The notes beneath the pieces were generated by a model. It was not told where the DNA came from, made no database searches, and saw nothing but the letters and a program-made list of their open reading frames with translations. Both the position numbers and the translations under genes were made by a program. A DNA stretch of 64,000 nt from positions 2,542,001 to 2,606,000 of the forward strand of contig NZ_OY762512.1 of the NCBI RefSeq assembly GCF_963665995.1, written 5' to 3'. The stretch is from Pleurocapsa sp. FMAR1. GTDB taxonomy: Bacteria > Cyanobacteriota > Cyanobacteriia > Cyanobacteriales > Xenococcaceae. Positions 33,947-43,686 of the stretch are shown one piece after another (the stretch's first letter is position 1; the number at the start of each line of letters is the position of its first letter).

Positions 33947-34843
33947 TCAATGGTGGACTGTGCCATCTGGCATAATTGTCTTGGTGAGAATCGCTCGATC
34001 AAAAACCGTATCTTCGATATCTGCTCCTGTTAAATTTGCCCCCATTAAATTGGCTTTGGTTAAATTCGTACCTCTGAGGTTGGCGTGACTTAAGTTGGCG
34101 TGACTTAAGTTGGCTTTGGTTAAATATGCCCCGCGTAACTTAGCCTGCTGTAAATCTGCGCTGGAAAGATTAGCGTAACTTAAATTTGCCCAGCGTAAAT
34201 CGCATCGAGACATACTTGCTTGTGCCAGATTGCTAGCCAAAAAATAGCTATGGCTTAGATGAGTGGCGATCGCGCTAACTCGAAAAAGATTGGCCTGATA
34301 AAAACTGGCTGACTGTACCTCAGCTTCAAAAAAGTTGGCACCCGATAGATCTGCCTGATCGAAACTAGCCCAAGCCAAATCTGTTTCACTAAGATTGGCA
34401 CGGTTGAGCTTTGCCTGCATAAAGTTCGCCTGACGTAGCTGTGCCTGTCGAATAGAAGTACCAATTAAATTTGCCCGACTAAAATTGGCACTTCGCCCTT
34501 TAACAAACCGCAGATCTGCCCCAATCAGGTTTGCTTGATCTAAATCTGCTTCAATTAAATATGCTGAGTGTAAATCTGCTCCAGTTAGGTTTGTTGCTTG
34601 GAGATTAGCATTAATTAATTCTGCCTCTTTTAAGTTTGCTCCTGTAAGGTTGGCTTTACTTAGTTGAGCGTTAGTAAAATCTGCGCCAGTTAAATTAGCT
34701 TTAACTAAATATACTTCTGGCAAGTTAACCCCGTGAAGATCGGCGTTAATTAAATCAATTTCTATTTGTCCATGACTATCTAGCCAATTGAGCCAATTAT
34801 TTGTTCCCTGTTTTAATTTGGTTAGATGTTCAAAATTTGCCAC
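33947..34843 (-). CDS. Pentapeptide-repeat protein
   Basis: Residues 30-290 of this 298-residue protein consist of about 50 consecutive A(D/N)LxX-type pentapeptides, for example LTGADFTNAQLSKANLTGAN and ANLSHANLSHANLRGTNLTK. Such repeats fold as a right-handed square beta-helix. The N-terminus (NFEHLTKLKQGTNNWLNWLD) resembles the capping segment common in cyanobacterial members. No signal peptide is present. Cyanobacteria encode dozens of these proteins and most have no known function. Confidence 0.93.
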   Translation of the reverse strand: MANFEHLTKLKQGTNNWLNWLDSHGQIEIDLINADLHGVNLPEVYLVKANLTGADFTNAQLSKANLTGANLKEAELINANLQATNLTGADLHSAYLIEADLDQANLIGADLRFVKGRSANFSRANLIGTSIRQAQLRQANFMQAKLNRANLSETDLAWASFDQADLSGANFFEAEVQSASFYQANLFRVSAIATHLSHSYFLASNLAQASMSRCDLRWANLSYANLSSADLQQAKLRGAYLTKANLSHANLSHANLRGTNLTKANLMGANLTGADIEDTVFDRAILTKTIMPDGTVHH

Positions 34844-34952
34844 TTAAATACTCACCTGCGATCGCCTTTTTCGATTATTATTCTGGTCAACACGCTGGTT
34901 AGACAAGCTGCTTCCTAAGCAGCTTGTCTAACCGTCAAAATTATTATTTTAG

Positions 34953-35594
34953 CTATTCGCTTTTCTTAGCAGTCAAGGTTTCTCTACCGCTAATATTTTC
35001 TATTGCTTCTAAGGCTGCTGCCGATCCTGCAATAATATCTCGTTCTTCTCCTCCCAAATATAGTCTGCCAAAGCTGCCTATTGAGGTTACCTTGAGAATA
35101 TTAATCAAAGCTGCTTTTTCAGCTTGGTTAGCTGCTAGGGCTGCGTAGGCTGCTGGTTGGACTTCTAAGACATATAGGGTTTGTCCTTCAAGTAACATCT
35201 GTCCACGACAGTCACGATTAATCAATTGTGCTTGGTAAGGATCGATATTACGAATAATTTGGCTAGAAACAACTCTAGGCTTTAGACCTTGGTTTTGTTT
35301 TACCCCTAATGTTTCTAAAATAGCTCTACCGGCTGCTTTAACTTCCCCCTGATTACTAGCATGAATCTCTAATAATCCATAAAGTCTTTCTACAAACTGG
35401 ACTCCTGGACGAACTACCGCCGACTTGAGAGCAACATCAGTAATACGATTGATTTCAATCCCAGGAGAAATTTCAATCCATAAAGAAGCATCTCCTGGTA
35501 GGGGTAAAAAACCTAATGCCACTGTACCAATATAAGCTGCGTGCTGGGATTGTAACCTGTCTAAATATACATAACTACGAAGTTCTACACCCAA
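34953..35594 (-). CDS. ccmP: Carboxysome shell protein CcmP (tandem BMC domains), TTG start
   Basis: The 213-residue protein corresponds along its whole length to CcmP, a tandem BMC-domain shell protein of beta-carboxysomes that forms stacked trimers with a gated central pore. Recognisable segments are [93 protein letters not shown] and [18 protein letters not shown]. The start is TTG at 35594, supported by the conserved MGVELRS N-terminus and an AGAGGG site eight bases upstream. The main ccm cluster is elsewhere, as usual for this gene. Confidence 0.95.
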   Translation of the reverse strand: MGVELRSYVYLDRLQSQHAAYIGTVALGFLPLPGDASLWIEISPGIEINRITDVALKSAVVRPGVQFVERLYGLLEIHASNQGEVKAAGRAILETLGVKQNQGLKPRVVSSQIIRNIDPYQAQLINRDCRGQMLLEGQTLYVLEVQPAAYAALAANQAEKAALINILKVTSIGSFGRLYLGGEERDIIAGSAAALEAIENISGRETLTAKKSE

Positions 35595-36096
35595 AATATC
35601 AGCCCTCTTGCTTCAATAAAAATTTAATCTAAAAATACTTTCTAAACCATCCTCCAGCTAACCAGTTTCTGTCCTATTTTGTAAAGAGTTTAATTTAAAA
35701 ACAGCCCTAAATAATAGACCTCCTGCACGAATCAAAAATATTGGTTGAGAATGAGGTCAGAGGTGAGCAAGGTTTACCCACCGCAGCTAGTCAGAGGTCA
35801 GGAATTTAAAAATAGTATCGAAAAAATATATTCATGCAAGAAATCTAATAAGCATTCAGCAAGCTTACGTTACAAATTAGTTCGTTGTCGTTACGCAGAA
35901 AAAAGAAAAAAATCAGAGGTTAATATCTTATAGCGGTTCTTATTTGAATGAGGTACGTTTTAAAACCTTGGTTTTTGTTAATCGTTAATCGGGTGTACCT
36001 TCTTTAAATTAAGACATCTTTATGATCTCTTTGCATCTTTGCGTCTTGGCGCGAAATAGTTGTTTAACGTCTTAACCTCAACCTCTGTTTTTTCTC
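35595..36096. other. Intergenic region with short repeats, 502 bases
   Basis: The gap between divergent ccmP and the transglutaminase gene carries heptamer-type GAGGTCAGAGGTGAG and GTCAGAGGTCAGG runs (35750-35802). It also has a TTTGCATCTTTGCGTCTTGG segment (36028-36050), related to the inverted one near 20890. No coding frame is supported. The promoter(s) of both neighbours must lie here. Confidence 0.55.
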
Positions 36097-38076
36097 ATGA
36101 AACTACCACCATTTTTACTCGGTGCAACAATATTATTTTGGGGTTGGCAGACGGGTTTTTGGATTATCGCTATTCCTTTGGCAATTATTTATGAAGGCTC
36201 TAGCTATATCAACTGGCGGTGGGTTTTTACTACCGCCAATTTCCGCACCTTTTCTCATCTATGCACGGTGCTATTAGTGGGAGTGTTAATTTACCTATTT
36301 ATTAGCGATCGCTCTTTGAAGTTAGTTTTTAGCTTTTTTCAGTGGCTACCTGTAATTTGTTCACCCTTATTGATTGCTCAGGCATATTCTACCAGCGATC
36401 GCGTCGATCTTCATGCACTTTTATTTTTTAAGGAGCAAGCTAATCAGCAACAGTTTTTTGCTTTGGACTTGACCTATCCTTATTTTGCTATTTGTATCCT
36501 GGCTGCAAGTGCTGCCAATGTTCGGGAATTATCTTTTTATCTTGGCATAGTCATTTTAATTACTTTTGCCCTAAATTCTATTCGCTCCCCAAGATATTCT
36601 GCTTGGCTATTTTTAATATTATTGTTGCTAGCAACAGCTTTGGGTACAGTCGGACATATAGGACTACACCGTTTGCAAATAGCGATGTCACAAAACACAG
36701 CTAGGTTTTTGTATGGTTATTATCGACCCAAAACAGATCCTAATCAAGTTAGTACGGCAATAGGCGATATTGGCTCAGTTAAACAGTCAAATAAAATTGT
36801 ATTGCGAGTCAAACCCGCACCAGGACAAATTCCTCCCCAGCTATTACGTAGAGCTACCTATAACAGATATACATCTGGGTTTTGGGGTGCAGCTAAAGCT
36901 GAATTTAAGCCTGTTAAACCAGGAAAAGATGTTAATACCTGGCAGCTTCAAGCTAAATCTGCTCAAGCTAAAAAATTAACCATCAGTGAAAATATCGAGG
37001 ATGGTCAAAGTTTACTAAAACTGCCTGACTATAGCTTTGGGCTGGCTCAATTACCTGTGGAAAAAATTGAACAAAACCAATATGGTACGGTACAAATATT
37101 TAGCAACCAGAGTCTGTTGTCTTATCAAGTTCAATACGATCCTGATTTATCTGGGGATAGTCCTCCTACACCAGAAGACCTACAAATAACAGACGCGGAA
37201 AAACCTGCTATTAATCAAATTATCACCGAACTAAACTTAGTTAACCAATCACCTCAAGAAGTTTTAAACACCGTTAATCAATTTTTTAATCTTGAGTTTG
37301 ATTATTCCTTAGAATTAGCGCGCCAGCGACACAATAAAACTCCTTTGTCGGCTTTCTTATTAAGTCATCGCTCAGGACATTGTGAATATTTTGCCACCGC
37401 CACTGCCTTGCTATTACGAGGAGTAGGAATACCAACTCGTTATGCTGTAGGCTATTCTGTTCATGAATTAAGTAGTCTAGAGCAACAGTACATAGTCCGT
37501 AGTCGTCATGCTCATGCCTGGACGCAGGTATATATTAACGGTGAATGGCAAGCTTTTGATACAACTCCCTCTGCTTGGAGAGCGATGGAAGATAATGCTG
37601 CATCTAATTGGCAATATCTTCAGGATCTAGGCTCATTAATTTGGTTTAAATTCTCTCAAATACTGGTCATTTTCCAAAGTGCAGGAAAATTAAAGTATAT
37701 CTGGATACTGGCTTTGCCGATCGCCTTGGTTCTGAGCAGATTTATTAACCAAGGACAAAAAAGACATCTAACCATCCAGAGAATCAACCAAAAAAACTCT
37801 GTTGGGATAAGCATTGGTGCAGACTCAGAAATCTATCTCATCGAGCAAAGATTAAATAAACTAGGTATAAAACGCGATCGCGCTGAAACTTGGCAAGACT
37901 GGATCTTAAGAGTGAAAAATAATCCTGATACATCAGACAATCTCGACAATCTCGACAATCTTGACTCAATTATTAGGCTACACTACCGCTATTGTTTCGA
38001 TCCAGAAGGTATCAGCACTAAAGAGAGAGAAGAATTACATTATGCCTGTCAGATTTGGTTAGAACAAAATCAGTAA
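36097..38076 (+). CDS. TgpA-like membrane transglutaminase-domain protein
   Basis: The 659-residue protein has about six transmembrane helices in residues 1-200. A periplasmic transglutaminase-like domain follows with the triad C429 (HRSGHCEYFATATALLLRG), H473 (SRHAHAWTQVYI) and D488 (QAFDTTPS). There is then one more helix (about 542-560) and a DUF4129-like tail (YLIEQRLNKLGIKRDRAETW). It has the TgpA architecture. Such proteins probably cleave or crosslink amide bonds in the periplasm; the substrate is unknown. The MoxR ATPase and DUF58 genes that often precede it are absent. Confidence 0.9.
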   Translation: MKLPPFLLGATILFWGWQTGFWIIAIPLAIIYEGSSYINWRWVFTTANFRTFSHLCTVLLVGVLIYLFISDRSLKLVFSFFQWLPVICSPLLIAQAYSTSDRVDLHALLFFKEQANQQQFFALDLTYPYFAICILAASAANVRELSFYLGIVILITFALNSIRSPRYSAWLFLILLLLATALGTVGHIGLHRLQIAMSQNTARFLYGYYRPKTDPNQVSTAIGDIGSVKQSNKIVLRVKPAPGQIPPQLLRRATYNRYTSGFWGAAKAEFKPVKPGKDVNTWQLQAKSAQAKKLTISENIEDGQSLLKLPDYSFGLAQLPVEKIEQNQYGTVQIFSNQSLLSYQVQYDPDLSGDSPPTPEDLQITDAEKPAINQIITELNLVNQSPQEVLNTVNQFFNLEFDYSLELARQRHNKTPLSAFLLSHRSGHCEYFATATALLLRGVGIPTRYAVGYSVHELSSLEQQYIVRSRHAHAWTQVYINGEWQAFDTTPSAWRAMEDNAASNWQYLQDLGSLIWFKFSQILVIFQSAGKLKYIWILALPIALVLSRFINQGQKRHLTIQRINQKNSVGISIGADSEIYLIEQRLNKLGIKRDRAETWQDWILRVKNNPDTSDNLDNLDNLDSIIRLHYRYCFDPEGISTKEREELHYACQIWLEQNQ

Positions 38077-38275
38077 TCTAGCTCTAACCATCATTTTTGA
38101 TGTTTAACTATAATTATTGGTTGACAAAAAAAAGGATAATTATAATATCCTAATATTAACTTGAATAAACATTTATCTTTTTTATAATTAGTTAGTTCCA
38201 TTCTGCAAAATTGAGACAAAATACTGATTATTGCCAATAGAGAGTACGTATTTTAATAGTAAGAGGGAAAATCAA

Positions 38276-38494
38276 ATGCTCGCGCTTTCATTAGTGACAT
38301 TATCCGTCGCAGCGATCGCACTATATATAAGTTCTAGAATAAACGACGATGTTTTTAAGGCTGCAATTCGCTTTACGTCTGTGGCATTTTCCCTGGTAAC
38401 TCTATTATGCGCTCCCTGGATTTTAAAGTTAGGTCTGGTTTCTGTTTATGTTGCGCTCTTTAGCTTAACTTCTAGGTCAACTAAAAATTCTTGA
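38276..38494 (+). CDS. Small membrane protein, 72 residues
   Basis: The start at 38276 has the ribosome-binding site AAGAGGGA upstream; an upstream in-frame start at 38231 does not. The protein has two or three hydrophobic segments (about 2-18, 30-46 and 49-63) separated by SSRINDDVFKAA. No family function is known to me. It lies between the transglutaminase and peroxiredoxin genes, 200 and 140 bases from them. Confidence 0.6.
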   Translation: MLALSLVTLSVAAIALYISSRINDDVFKAAIRFTSVAFSLVTLLCAPWILKLGLVSVYVALFSLTSRSTKNS

Positions 38495-38636
38495 TTTTTA
38501 TCTGCTCTGCTCGGCTGTCTAAATGTTTACCTTTTGATACTTATTCCATAGTTCAAAGCGATCGCTTTGAGCATAAATCGATCTAATTACGCTAAAGTCT
38601 AAAGGTAAAAGCTAGATTTAAAAGGATTTCTCGACT

Positions 38637-39071
38637 ATGACTCTATCAGTTGGCTCAACAGCACCAGCTTTTACTACTATCGACGACCAGGGTAACAATG
38701 TTTCTCTAGCAGATTTTCAGGGAAAGATGGTTGTTCTCTATTTTTATCCTAAAGATGATACTCCTGGTTGTACAAAACAAGCTCAAAGTTTCCGCGACAG
38801 CATTAGCGAATATCAAGATAAAGACATGGTGGTACTTGGTGTCAGTATGGACGATCAGGCATCTCATCAACAATTTAAAGAGAAATATAGTTTACCTTTT
38901 ACGCTTTTGGTTGATAGCGATGGCACAATGACCAAAGCCTATGATGTTGACGGTGGTGGTCATGCCAAGCGCGTAACCTACATTATTGACGGTAATGGCA
39001 AAATTACTCACGTTGATGACAAGGTAAATACCGGTACTCATGCTGCTGATGTGTTATCAAGTATTGCCTAA
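38637..39071 (+). CDS. Peroxiredoxin Q/BCP with a single cysteine
   Basis: The 144-residue protein is a complete thioredoxin-fold peroxiredoxin of the BCP/PrxQ class. The peroxidatic cysteine is C45 in YPKDDTPGCTKQAQSFRD, with FTLLVDSDGTMTKAYDV following. The resolving cysteine that usually lies five residues later (TPGCTKEAC form) is Gln50, and no other cysteine exists. It must therefore be reduced by a mechanism other than an internal disulphide, for example glutathione or direct thioredoxin attack. It detoxifies hydrogen peroxide and alkyl peroxides, probably in the cytoplasm. Confidence 0.93.
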   Translation: MTLSVGSTAPAFTTIDDQGNNVSLADFQGKMVVLYFYPKDDTPGCTKQAQSFRDSISEYQDKDMVVLGVSMDDQASHQQFKEKYSLPFTLLVDSDGTMTKAYDVDGGGHAKRVTYIIDGNGKITHVDDKVNTGTHAADVLSSIA

Positions 39072-39345
39072 GTGAAATAAAGAATTAATTTTAATTTGGG
39101 CTAATGCTCTATCTGTGTAGTTAGATATAGCGTTAGTCCAAATTTTATTATTAGCTGATGGTCGTAAAAATAATTGCCAAATTGCGATCGCTCGGATAAC
39201 GGTTCGACCCTTAAAGGGTTCGACAAAAACAAAAGGTTTGCCCGCATATACGCGCACTAAGACGGCGTAAGCTTTACCGCCAAATTTAAAATCTTCGCTC
39301 AAAGATGTATTATATTGTCTTAGGCAAAAAGCGGAATTTTTAACA
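39072..39345. other. Intergenic region with a repeat fragment
   Basis: The 274-base gap contains a fragment of the GC-rich repeat family (39196-39220, GACCCTTAAAGGGTTCGAC, a 6-bp-arm hairpin) and a short CATATACGCGCAC segment. An open frame on the minus strand crosses it but has no recognisable protein features. I call no gene. Confidence 0.5.
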
Positions 39346-40998
39346 ATGAGATACATCTCAACAAAAGCCTATCTCAAACTTTGCGGCACACTGGCGATTA
39401 TAGCTTTAATAGGTCTGGCGACTATTGGCAATTATGGAGTCTGCGTGGATGAGGAGACTCATATAAAGAATGTTAAATATAACTACGATTTAATCACCAA
39501 AGGCGAGCCGATACCTATCGATCTCAAATACTACGGCATTATATTCGATGTCACTGCTGAAACCGTTTTTCAAGTCCAGAAAATCTTTAAGGAGGGATTT
39601 GCTTATAATCCTCTTAAAGACGATGATTTGCTCAATGGCGAACCCACCGATCGGGCTATTGCTGCAAGAATTCCAGTCAAGCATCTTCTAACTTTTTTGC
39701 TATCTCTGGTAGCTTATATTTCTGTAGCAGCAATGGTGGGAATTTTAGCTGGCTTTGAATATGCTTGGTTAGGATCGCTCAATTTAGCTCTCTTCCCTAG
39801 ATTTTGGGGTCATAGCTTCTTTAATCCGAAAGATATTCCCTTGGCAGCTATGTTTACATTAGGGACTTGGTTAGGAGCTTGCTTAGTAGATTACTATCTT
39901 AAAGCACCCAGAAAAAATATTAAATTAGGCATCAACCGTATCACTCTCTACTCCTTACTTTACGGTGTTTTAGTCGGGTTGGCTACAGGAACCAGAATTG
40001 GCGGATTTTTCTTATTGTTTTTTGTACCTCTAACTCATCTTTTAATTAGCCTGGGAATAAAAAGTATTGGTAATTTTTTACGCTTCTGGAGTTTATATGG
40101 ATTAATGTCTGTTGCTTGGATGATAACCACAGCTGTTATTCATCCTGCATCTTGGTCTAATCCAGTACGCTGGTTTGTAGAAACTTTGCAATATTTATCT
40201 AAATTTCAGTGGCCCAACACTGTTTTATTTAAAGGTCAACAGATTTTAGCCAGTTCTCTCCCGTGGGATTATCTTCCCAGATGGTTAGTGATTACTATTC
40301 CCTTAATTTTTCAAATTACGTTTCTTATCTGTTTACTGTTAATTGTCTATAAATATAAAACACTAACTAACATTCAACGGGCTTGTGTGATCTTGGTTTT
40401 GCTTCAGATATTTGTTTTACCAGGTATTGCCATCCTCAAACAATCAACTATGTATGACGGGATGCGACAATTTCTGTTTATGCTGCCAGGAATCGCCGTC
40501 TTTTCTGCTACTGCATTAGCTTGGATCTATCAAACGATATCCAGAAAAAGTTGGCAGATATTCGCTTCAGTGTTGACGATCGCCTTATTAAGTCCCATTG
40601 TTTTGGATATGATAGCTTTGCATCCCTATGAATATATTTATTTCAATCGGCTGTTTGGGGGATTGGCTGCGGCAGAAAATCAATATGAAACTGATTATTG
40701 GGGCTTGAGCGTCCGTGAAGCTATGGAGTGGCTTAATAATAATGCTGCCCCCAATGCAATAGTTGCAACTCAAAATCAATTTTTATCCAAAATATCGGCT
40801 TCTCCCAAACTTGATTTAGTTGTGGGGGATTCTAAGCAATTTTACTATGTAGCCTTACCTCGATGGGATTTTCATAGTCAATACCCTGAATGTCCAGTGG
40901 TTTATTCCGTTAAAAGACAGGGTGTTCCCTTAACCATTATCAAAAAATGTGACTATTCTGGTCACAGATTATCTATCAAAAGTGGGAAGAACAATTAG
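39346..40998 (+). CDS. GT39-like membrane glycosyltransferase, second copy
   Basis: The 550-residue protein has about eleven hydrophobic segments. An acidic pair in the first periplasmic loop (NYGVCVDEETHIKNVKYNYD) and the later PRFWGHSFFNPKDIPLAAMF fit dolichyl-phosphate-mannose-type glycosyltransferases (GT39/PMT superfamily). The C-terminal soluble part (ENQYETDYWGLSVREAMEWL) is as in other family members. It is only distantly like the ArnT-type protein at 30628. It stands apart from the glycan genes, so its target is unknown. Confidence 0.8.
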   Translation: MRYISTKAYLKLCGTLAIIALIGLATIGNYGVCVDEETHIKNVKYNYDLITKGEPIPIDLKYYGIIFDVTAETVFQVQKIFKEGFAYNPLKDDDLLNGEPTDRAIAARIPVKHLLTFLLSLVAYISVAAMVGILAGFEYAWLGSLNLALFPRFWGHSFFNPKDIPLAAMFTLGTWLGACLVDYYLKAPRKNIKLGINRITLYSLLYGVLVGLATGTRIGGFFLLFFVPLTHLLISLGIKSIGNFLRFWSLYGLMSVAWMITTAVIHPASWSNPVRWFVETLQYLSKFQWPNTVLFKGQQILASSLPWDYLPRWLVITIPLIFQITFLICLLLIVYKYKTLTNIQRACVILVLLQIFVLPGIAILKQSTMYDGMRQFLFMLPGIAVFSATALAWIYQTISRKSWQIFASVLTIALLSPIVLDMIALHPYEYIYFNRLFGGLAAAENQYETDYWGLSVREAMEWLNNNAAPNAIVATQNQFLSKISASPKLDLVVGDSKQFYYVALPRWDFHSQYPECPVVYSVKRQGVPLTIIKKCDYSGHRLSIKSGKNN

Positions 40999-41123
40999 TG
41001 CTTTATTTTCTAATATTAAATTAGGCGGATATTCAATCTTTGCATCGGCTAAGAATTTTGCTGTAGTGACTTATAGAGACAAAATATCTGCAAGACATTT
41101 AAGTTAAGTAAAAATATCAGCCA

Positions 41124-42029
41124 ATGACCTACAGACTTAAAGCTCATAAATCCGTATCCAAAGGAATCAAAAGAATTGCAAGCGAGCAAATAGAAAAAGC
41201 AATAAGTGAGTTATCTGCCACTGATGAGCTTGGCGTTGACGAAGCAGTACATCAGGTTCGCAAACGCTTAAAGAAAACTAGAGCTGTAGTTCGTTTAATA
41301 CGAGATAGTCTAGGAAAAAAATCTTATAAGCGAGAAAATGCCCGTTTTCGCGACTTGGGACGTAATTTAGCCAGTTTACGAGACGGCAAAGTGCAGATTG
41401 AAGCTTTAAATAAGTTGACTACACATTTTGCCGATATTGCGCCCGAAACCTTTACGGATATGCGCCAAGAGTTACAGGTTGATTATCGTCGAGAATATCA
41501 GCAAGTCTTAAATGAGGGGATTTTAATTTCGATCAAAAACCAATTGAAAGATGCTAAGGAGGCGATCGCTGACTGGACAATTGAAGCAAATGATTGGTCA
41601 GCGATAGATAAGAGTTTGAAGCGTATTTATCATCAAGGTTGTAAAGGTCTAGACCAAAGTAGATCCAAACCAACAGCAGAAAATTTTCATGAATGGCGTA
41701 AGCGAGTTAAATATCTTCGCTACCAGCTAGAAATTTTGAATCAGATTTGGTCTGAGGTGATGAAACAGTGGGTCGATCAAACTCATAATCTGTCTGATTA
41801 TTTGGGTGAAGATCACGATTTAGCCGTGTTAGAAGAATTGGTCTTAAGTCAGCAAGAAAGATTTGATCGTGAAGACACACTAGAGACTTTAACTGCTTTA
41901 ATCGATCGCCGTCGTCAAGAATTACAGTCAGCGGCGATATTTTTAGGCAAAAGGATTTACACGGAAAAACCAAAAGATTTTACCGCTCGCTTGGGTAATT
42001 ACTGGCAAGTTTGGCAAACAGAAATTTAA
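41124..42029 (+). CDS. CHAD domain protein
   Basis: The 301-residue protein consists of one CHAD domain. The characteristic histidine/arginine helices are seen in EAVHQVRKRLKKTRAVVRLI, RFRDLGRNLASLRD, ENFHEWRKRVKYLRYQLEIL and LSDYLGEDHDLAVLEEL. CHAD domains bind inorganic polyphosphate through basic surface helices and often associate with polyphosphate granules. No polyphosphate gene is adjacent. The transaldolase gene follows after 40 bases on the same strand and may be cotranscribed. Confidence 0.93.
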   Translation: MTYRLKAHKSVSKGIKRIASEQIEKAISELSATDELGVDEAVHQVRKRLKKTRAVVRLIRDSLGKKSYKRENARFRDLGRNLASLRDGKVQIEALNKLTTHFADIAPETFTDMRQELQVDYRREYQQVLNEGILISIKNQLKDAKEAIADWTIEANDWSAIDKSLKRIYHQGCKGLDQSRSKPTAENFHEWRKRVKYLRYQLEILNQIWSEVMKQWVDQTHNLSDYLGEDHDLAVLEELVLSQQERFDREDTLETLTALIDRRRQELQSAAIFLGKRIYTEKPKDFTARLGNYWQVWQTEI

Positions 42030-42069
42030 TTAAAAAAACTATTTAACCAGAAAAAGGAGATCCAAAATT

Positions 42070-43221
42070 ATGGCTAATAACCCACTTTTAGAAATTAAAA
42101 ATTACGGACAAAGCATCTGGATGGATAATCTTAATCGCAGTCTAATTGAGTCTGGCGAACTAGAAAAGCAAATCAAAAATTACGGACTGCGGGGTATTAC
42201 TTCTAATCCAGCGATATTTGAGAAGGCGATCGCTGGTAATCAAGTTTACGATGCAGATATTGAAGCGGAAATCAAAGCGAATAAACCAGTTAGTGAAATA
42301 TATGAATCGCTGATTTTCAAAGATATTCGTAATACTTGCGATCGCTTTAAAGAAATTTACGAACAAACTGGAGGACTAGATGGCTATGTCAGCATTGAAG
42401 TTTCACCTCACCTTGCTAGAGACACTGAAGGTACGATTGAAGAAGCAATACGGTATTACCAGGCAATCGAGCGTGAAAACGTAATGATTAAAATTCCTGG
42501 CACACCTGAAGGTTTTCCTGCCATCGAACGAGTTATAGCTGAAGGGATTAACGTCAATGTTACCCTGTTGTTTTCTGTAGAAAGTTACGAACACTCAGCA
42601 CGGGCATATATTAGCGGTTTAGAACAGAGAGTAGAAAAAGGACAACCAATTGATAAAATTGCTTCAGTTGCCAGCTTCTTTTTGAGTCGCATTGATTCTA
42701 AAATTGACGCTTGTATTGAGGAAAGACTCGAACAGATTGGTACAGAAACCCTAAACGAAGAAGTTCGCCTACGACAGATTCTCGGAAAAGTTGCGATCGC
42801 CAATGCTAAATTGGCTTATCAAAAATTCCACGAGATTATTGATAGCGATCGCTGGAAAGCCTTAGCCGAGAAGGGTGCAAACTTTCAAAGGCTTTTGTGG
42901 GCAAGTACCAGCACTAAAAATCCTGAATATAGCGACGTGATGTATGTTGAGGAACTGATAGGAGAACATACTGTTAATACTTTACCTCCTGATACCTTAA
43001 AAGCCTGTGCCGACCACTGCGATATTACCGCTAATTCTATTGAAACTAACGTCGAAGCAGCCAAGCAGTTGATAGCTAGTTTGCAAGAAAGCGATATCAA
43101 TATAGACTTAAATGAAGTGATGCAGGAATTATTAGAGGAAGGAATTGATAAATTTGTTCAACCCTTTGATTCTCTTCAGCAAACTTTAGAAGCTAAGGTT
43201 AAACAGCTTGCTGCTGCTTAA
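42070..43221 (+). CDS. tal: Transaldolase
   Basis: The 383-residue protein has the length of the transaldolase type found in cyanobacteria and actinobacteria. It begins with ENPLLEIKNYGQ-like SIWMDNLNRSLIESGEL and GLRGITSNPAIFEKAI. The Schiff-base lysine lies in VMIKIPGTPEGFPAIERVI, followed by GINVNVTLLFS, VASFFLSRID and RLLWASTSTKNPEYSDVMYV. It moves a dihydroxyacetone unit between sugar phosphates in the pentose phosphate pathway. The start is preceded by AAAAGGAG, a strong ribosome-binding site. Confidence 0.95.
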   Translation: MANNPLLEIKNYGQSIWMDNLNRSLIESGELEKQIKNYGLRGITSNPAIFEKAIAGNQVYDADIEAEIKANKPVSEIYESLIFKDIRNTCDRFKEIYEQTGGLDGYVSIEVSPHLARDTEGTIEEAIRYYQAIERENVMIKIPGTPEGFPAIERVIAEGINVNVTLLFSVESYEHSARAYISGLEQRVEKGQPIDKIASVASFFLSRIDSKIDACIEERLEQIGTETLNEEVRLRQILGKVAIANAKLAYQKFHEIIDSDRWKALAEKGANFQRLLWASTSTKNPEYSDVMYVEELIGEHTVNTLPPDTLKACADHCDITANSIETNVEAAKQLIASLQESDINIDLNEVMQELLEEGIDKFVQPFDSLQQTLEAKVKQLAAA

Positions 43222-43276
43222 TTCTTGTTTAAGACATCACAATTATCTCTTTTAAAAACTAATAACTAAACTAAAA

Positions 43277-43471
43277 ATGATTGAAGCACCTCCAGCACCT
43301 CCTAATCCCAGTCCTCAACCTGTACCAACTCCCCAACCTCAACCTGTTCCAACGCCTATTCCGCAGCCTGTACCAACTCCCCAACCTCAACCTGTTCCAA
43401 CGCCTATTCCAACGCCTATTCCGCAGCCTGTACCAACTCCCCAACCCCAACCTATTCCCCAAGCCCAGTAA
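43277..43471 (+). CDS. Proline-rich repeat mini-protein (tentative)
   Basis: From ATG at 43277 a 64-codon frame encodes an N-terminal [12 protein letters not shown] and then repeats of [16 protein letters not shown], ending in PQPIPQAQ. The DNA is built of a 48-base unit starting at 43319 and 43367 and partly repeated at 43431, with an internal 12-base duplication. A polyproline-type peptide of this sort would be extended and surface-exposed, but there is no signal peptide. Frames in the other strand also stay open because of the repeat, so coding is not proven. It starts 55 bases after transaldolase. Confidence 0.4.
   Translation: MIEAPPAPPNPSPQPVPTPQPQPVPTPIPQPVPTPQPQPVPTPIPTPIPQPVPTPQPQPIPQAQ
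43319..43457. repeat. 48-base tandem repeat (proline-rich coding)
   Basis: A 48-base unit beginning CCTGTACCAACTCCCCAACC occurs at 43319 and 43367. It occurs a third time in shortened form after an internal copy of the 12-base AACGCCTATTCC. Identity between the first two copies is complete over the unit, which implies recent expansion. Confidence 0.8.
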
Positions 43472-43686
43472 TTAAAGGCTGGTAATTTTTAACTTTTTAC
43501 TGATACGACAAATCCTCAGTTGGCAGCGGTTGCTGAGGATTTGGTATGGATTTAAGTAAATGTAAGTAAAACAGAGCAAAAAACTGCAACTAGAGATAGT
43601 TTCTATTGCACTTATAATCGCTCAAGCTATTAAAAGAATGTTGGCTGGCAATTTGTTTGGCGAACTTAGCTAAGTAACAATTTTTT

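Noticed and set aside
35745-35933. A 62-codon plus-strand frame in the ccmP-transglutaminase gap
   Set aside because: It is made of heptamer repeats and low-complexity lysine/serine codons without a ribosome-binding site.
39057-39356. A 99-codon minus-strand frame between peroxiredoxin and GT39
   Set aside because: It overlaps both neighbours, includes a repeat fragment and has no recognisable protein features or ribosome-binding site.
43277-43475. Tandem repeats resembling a small CRISPR array
   Set aside because: The repeat units are contiguous, with no unique spacers and no cas genes; they encode a proline-rich frame.
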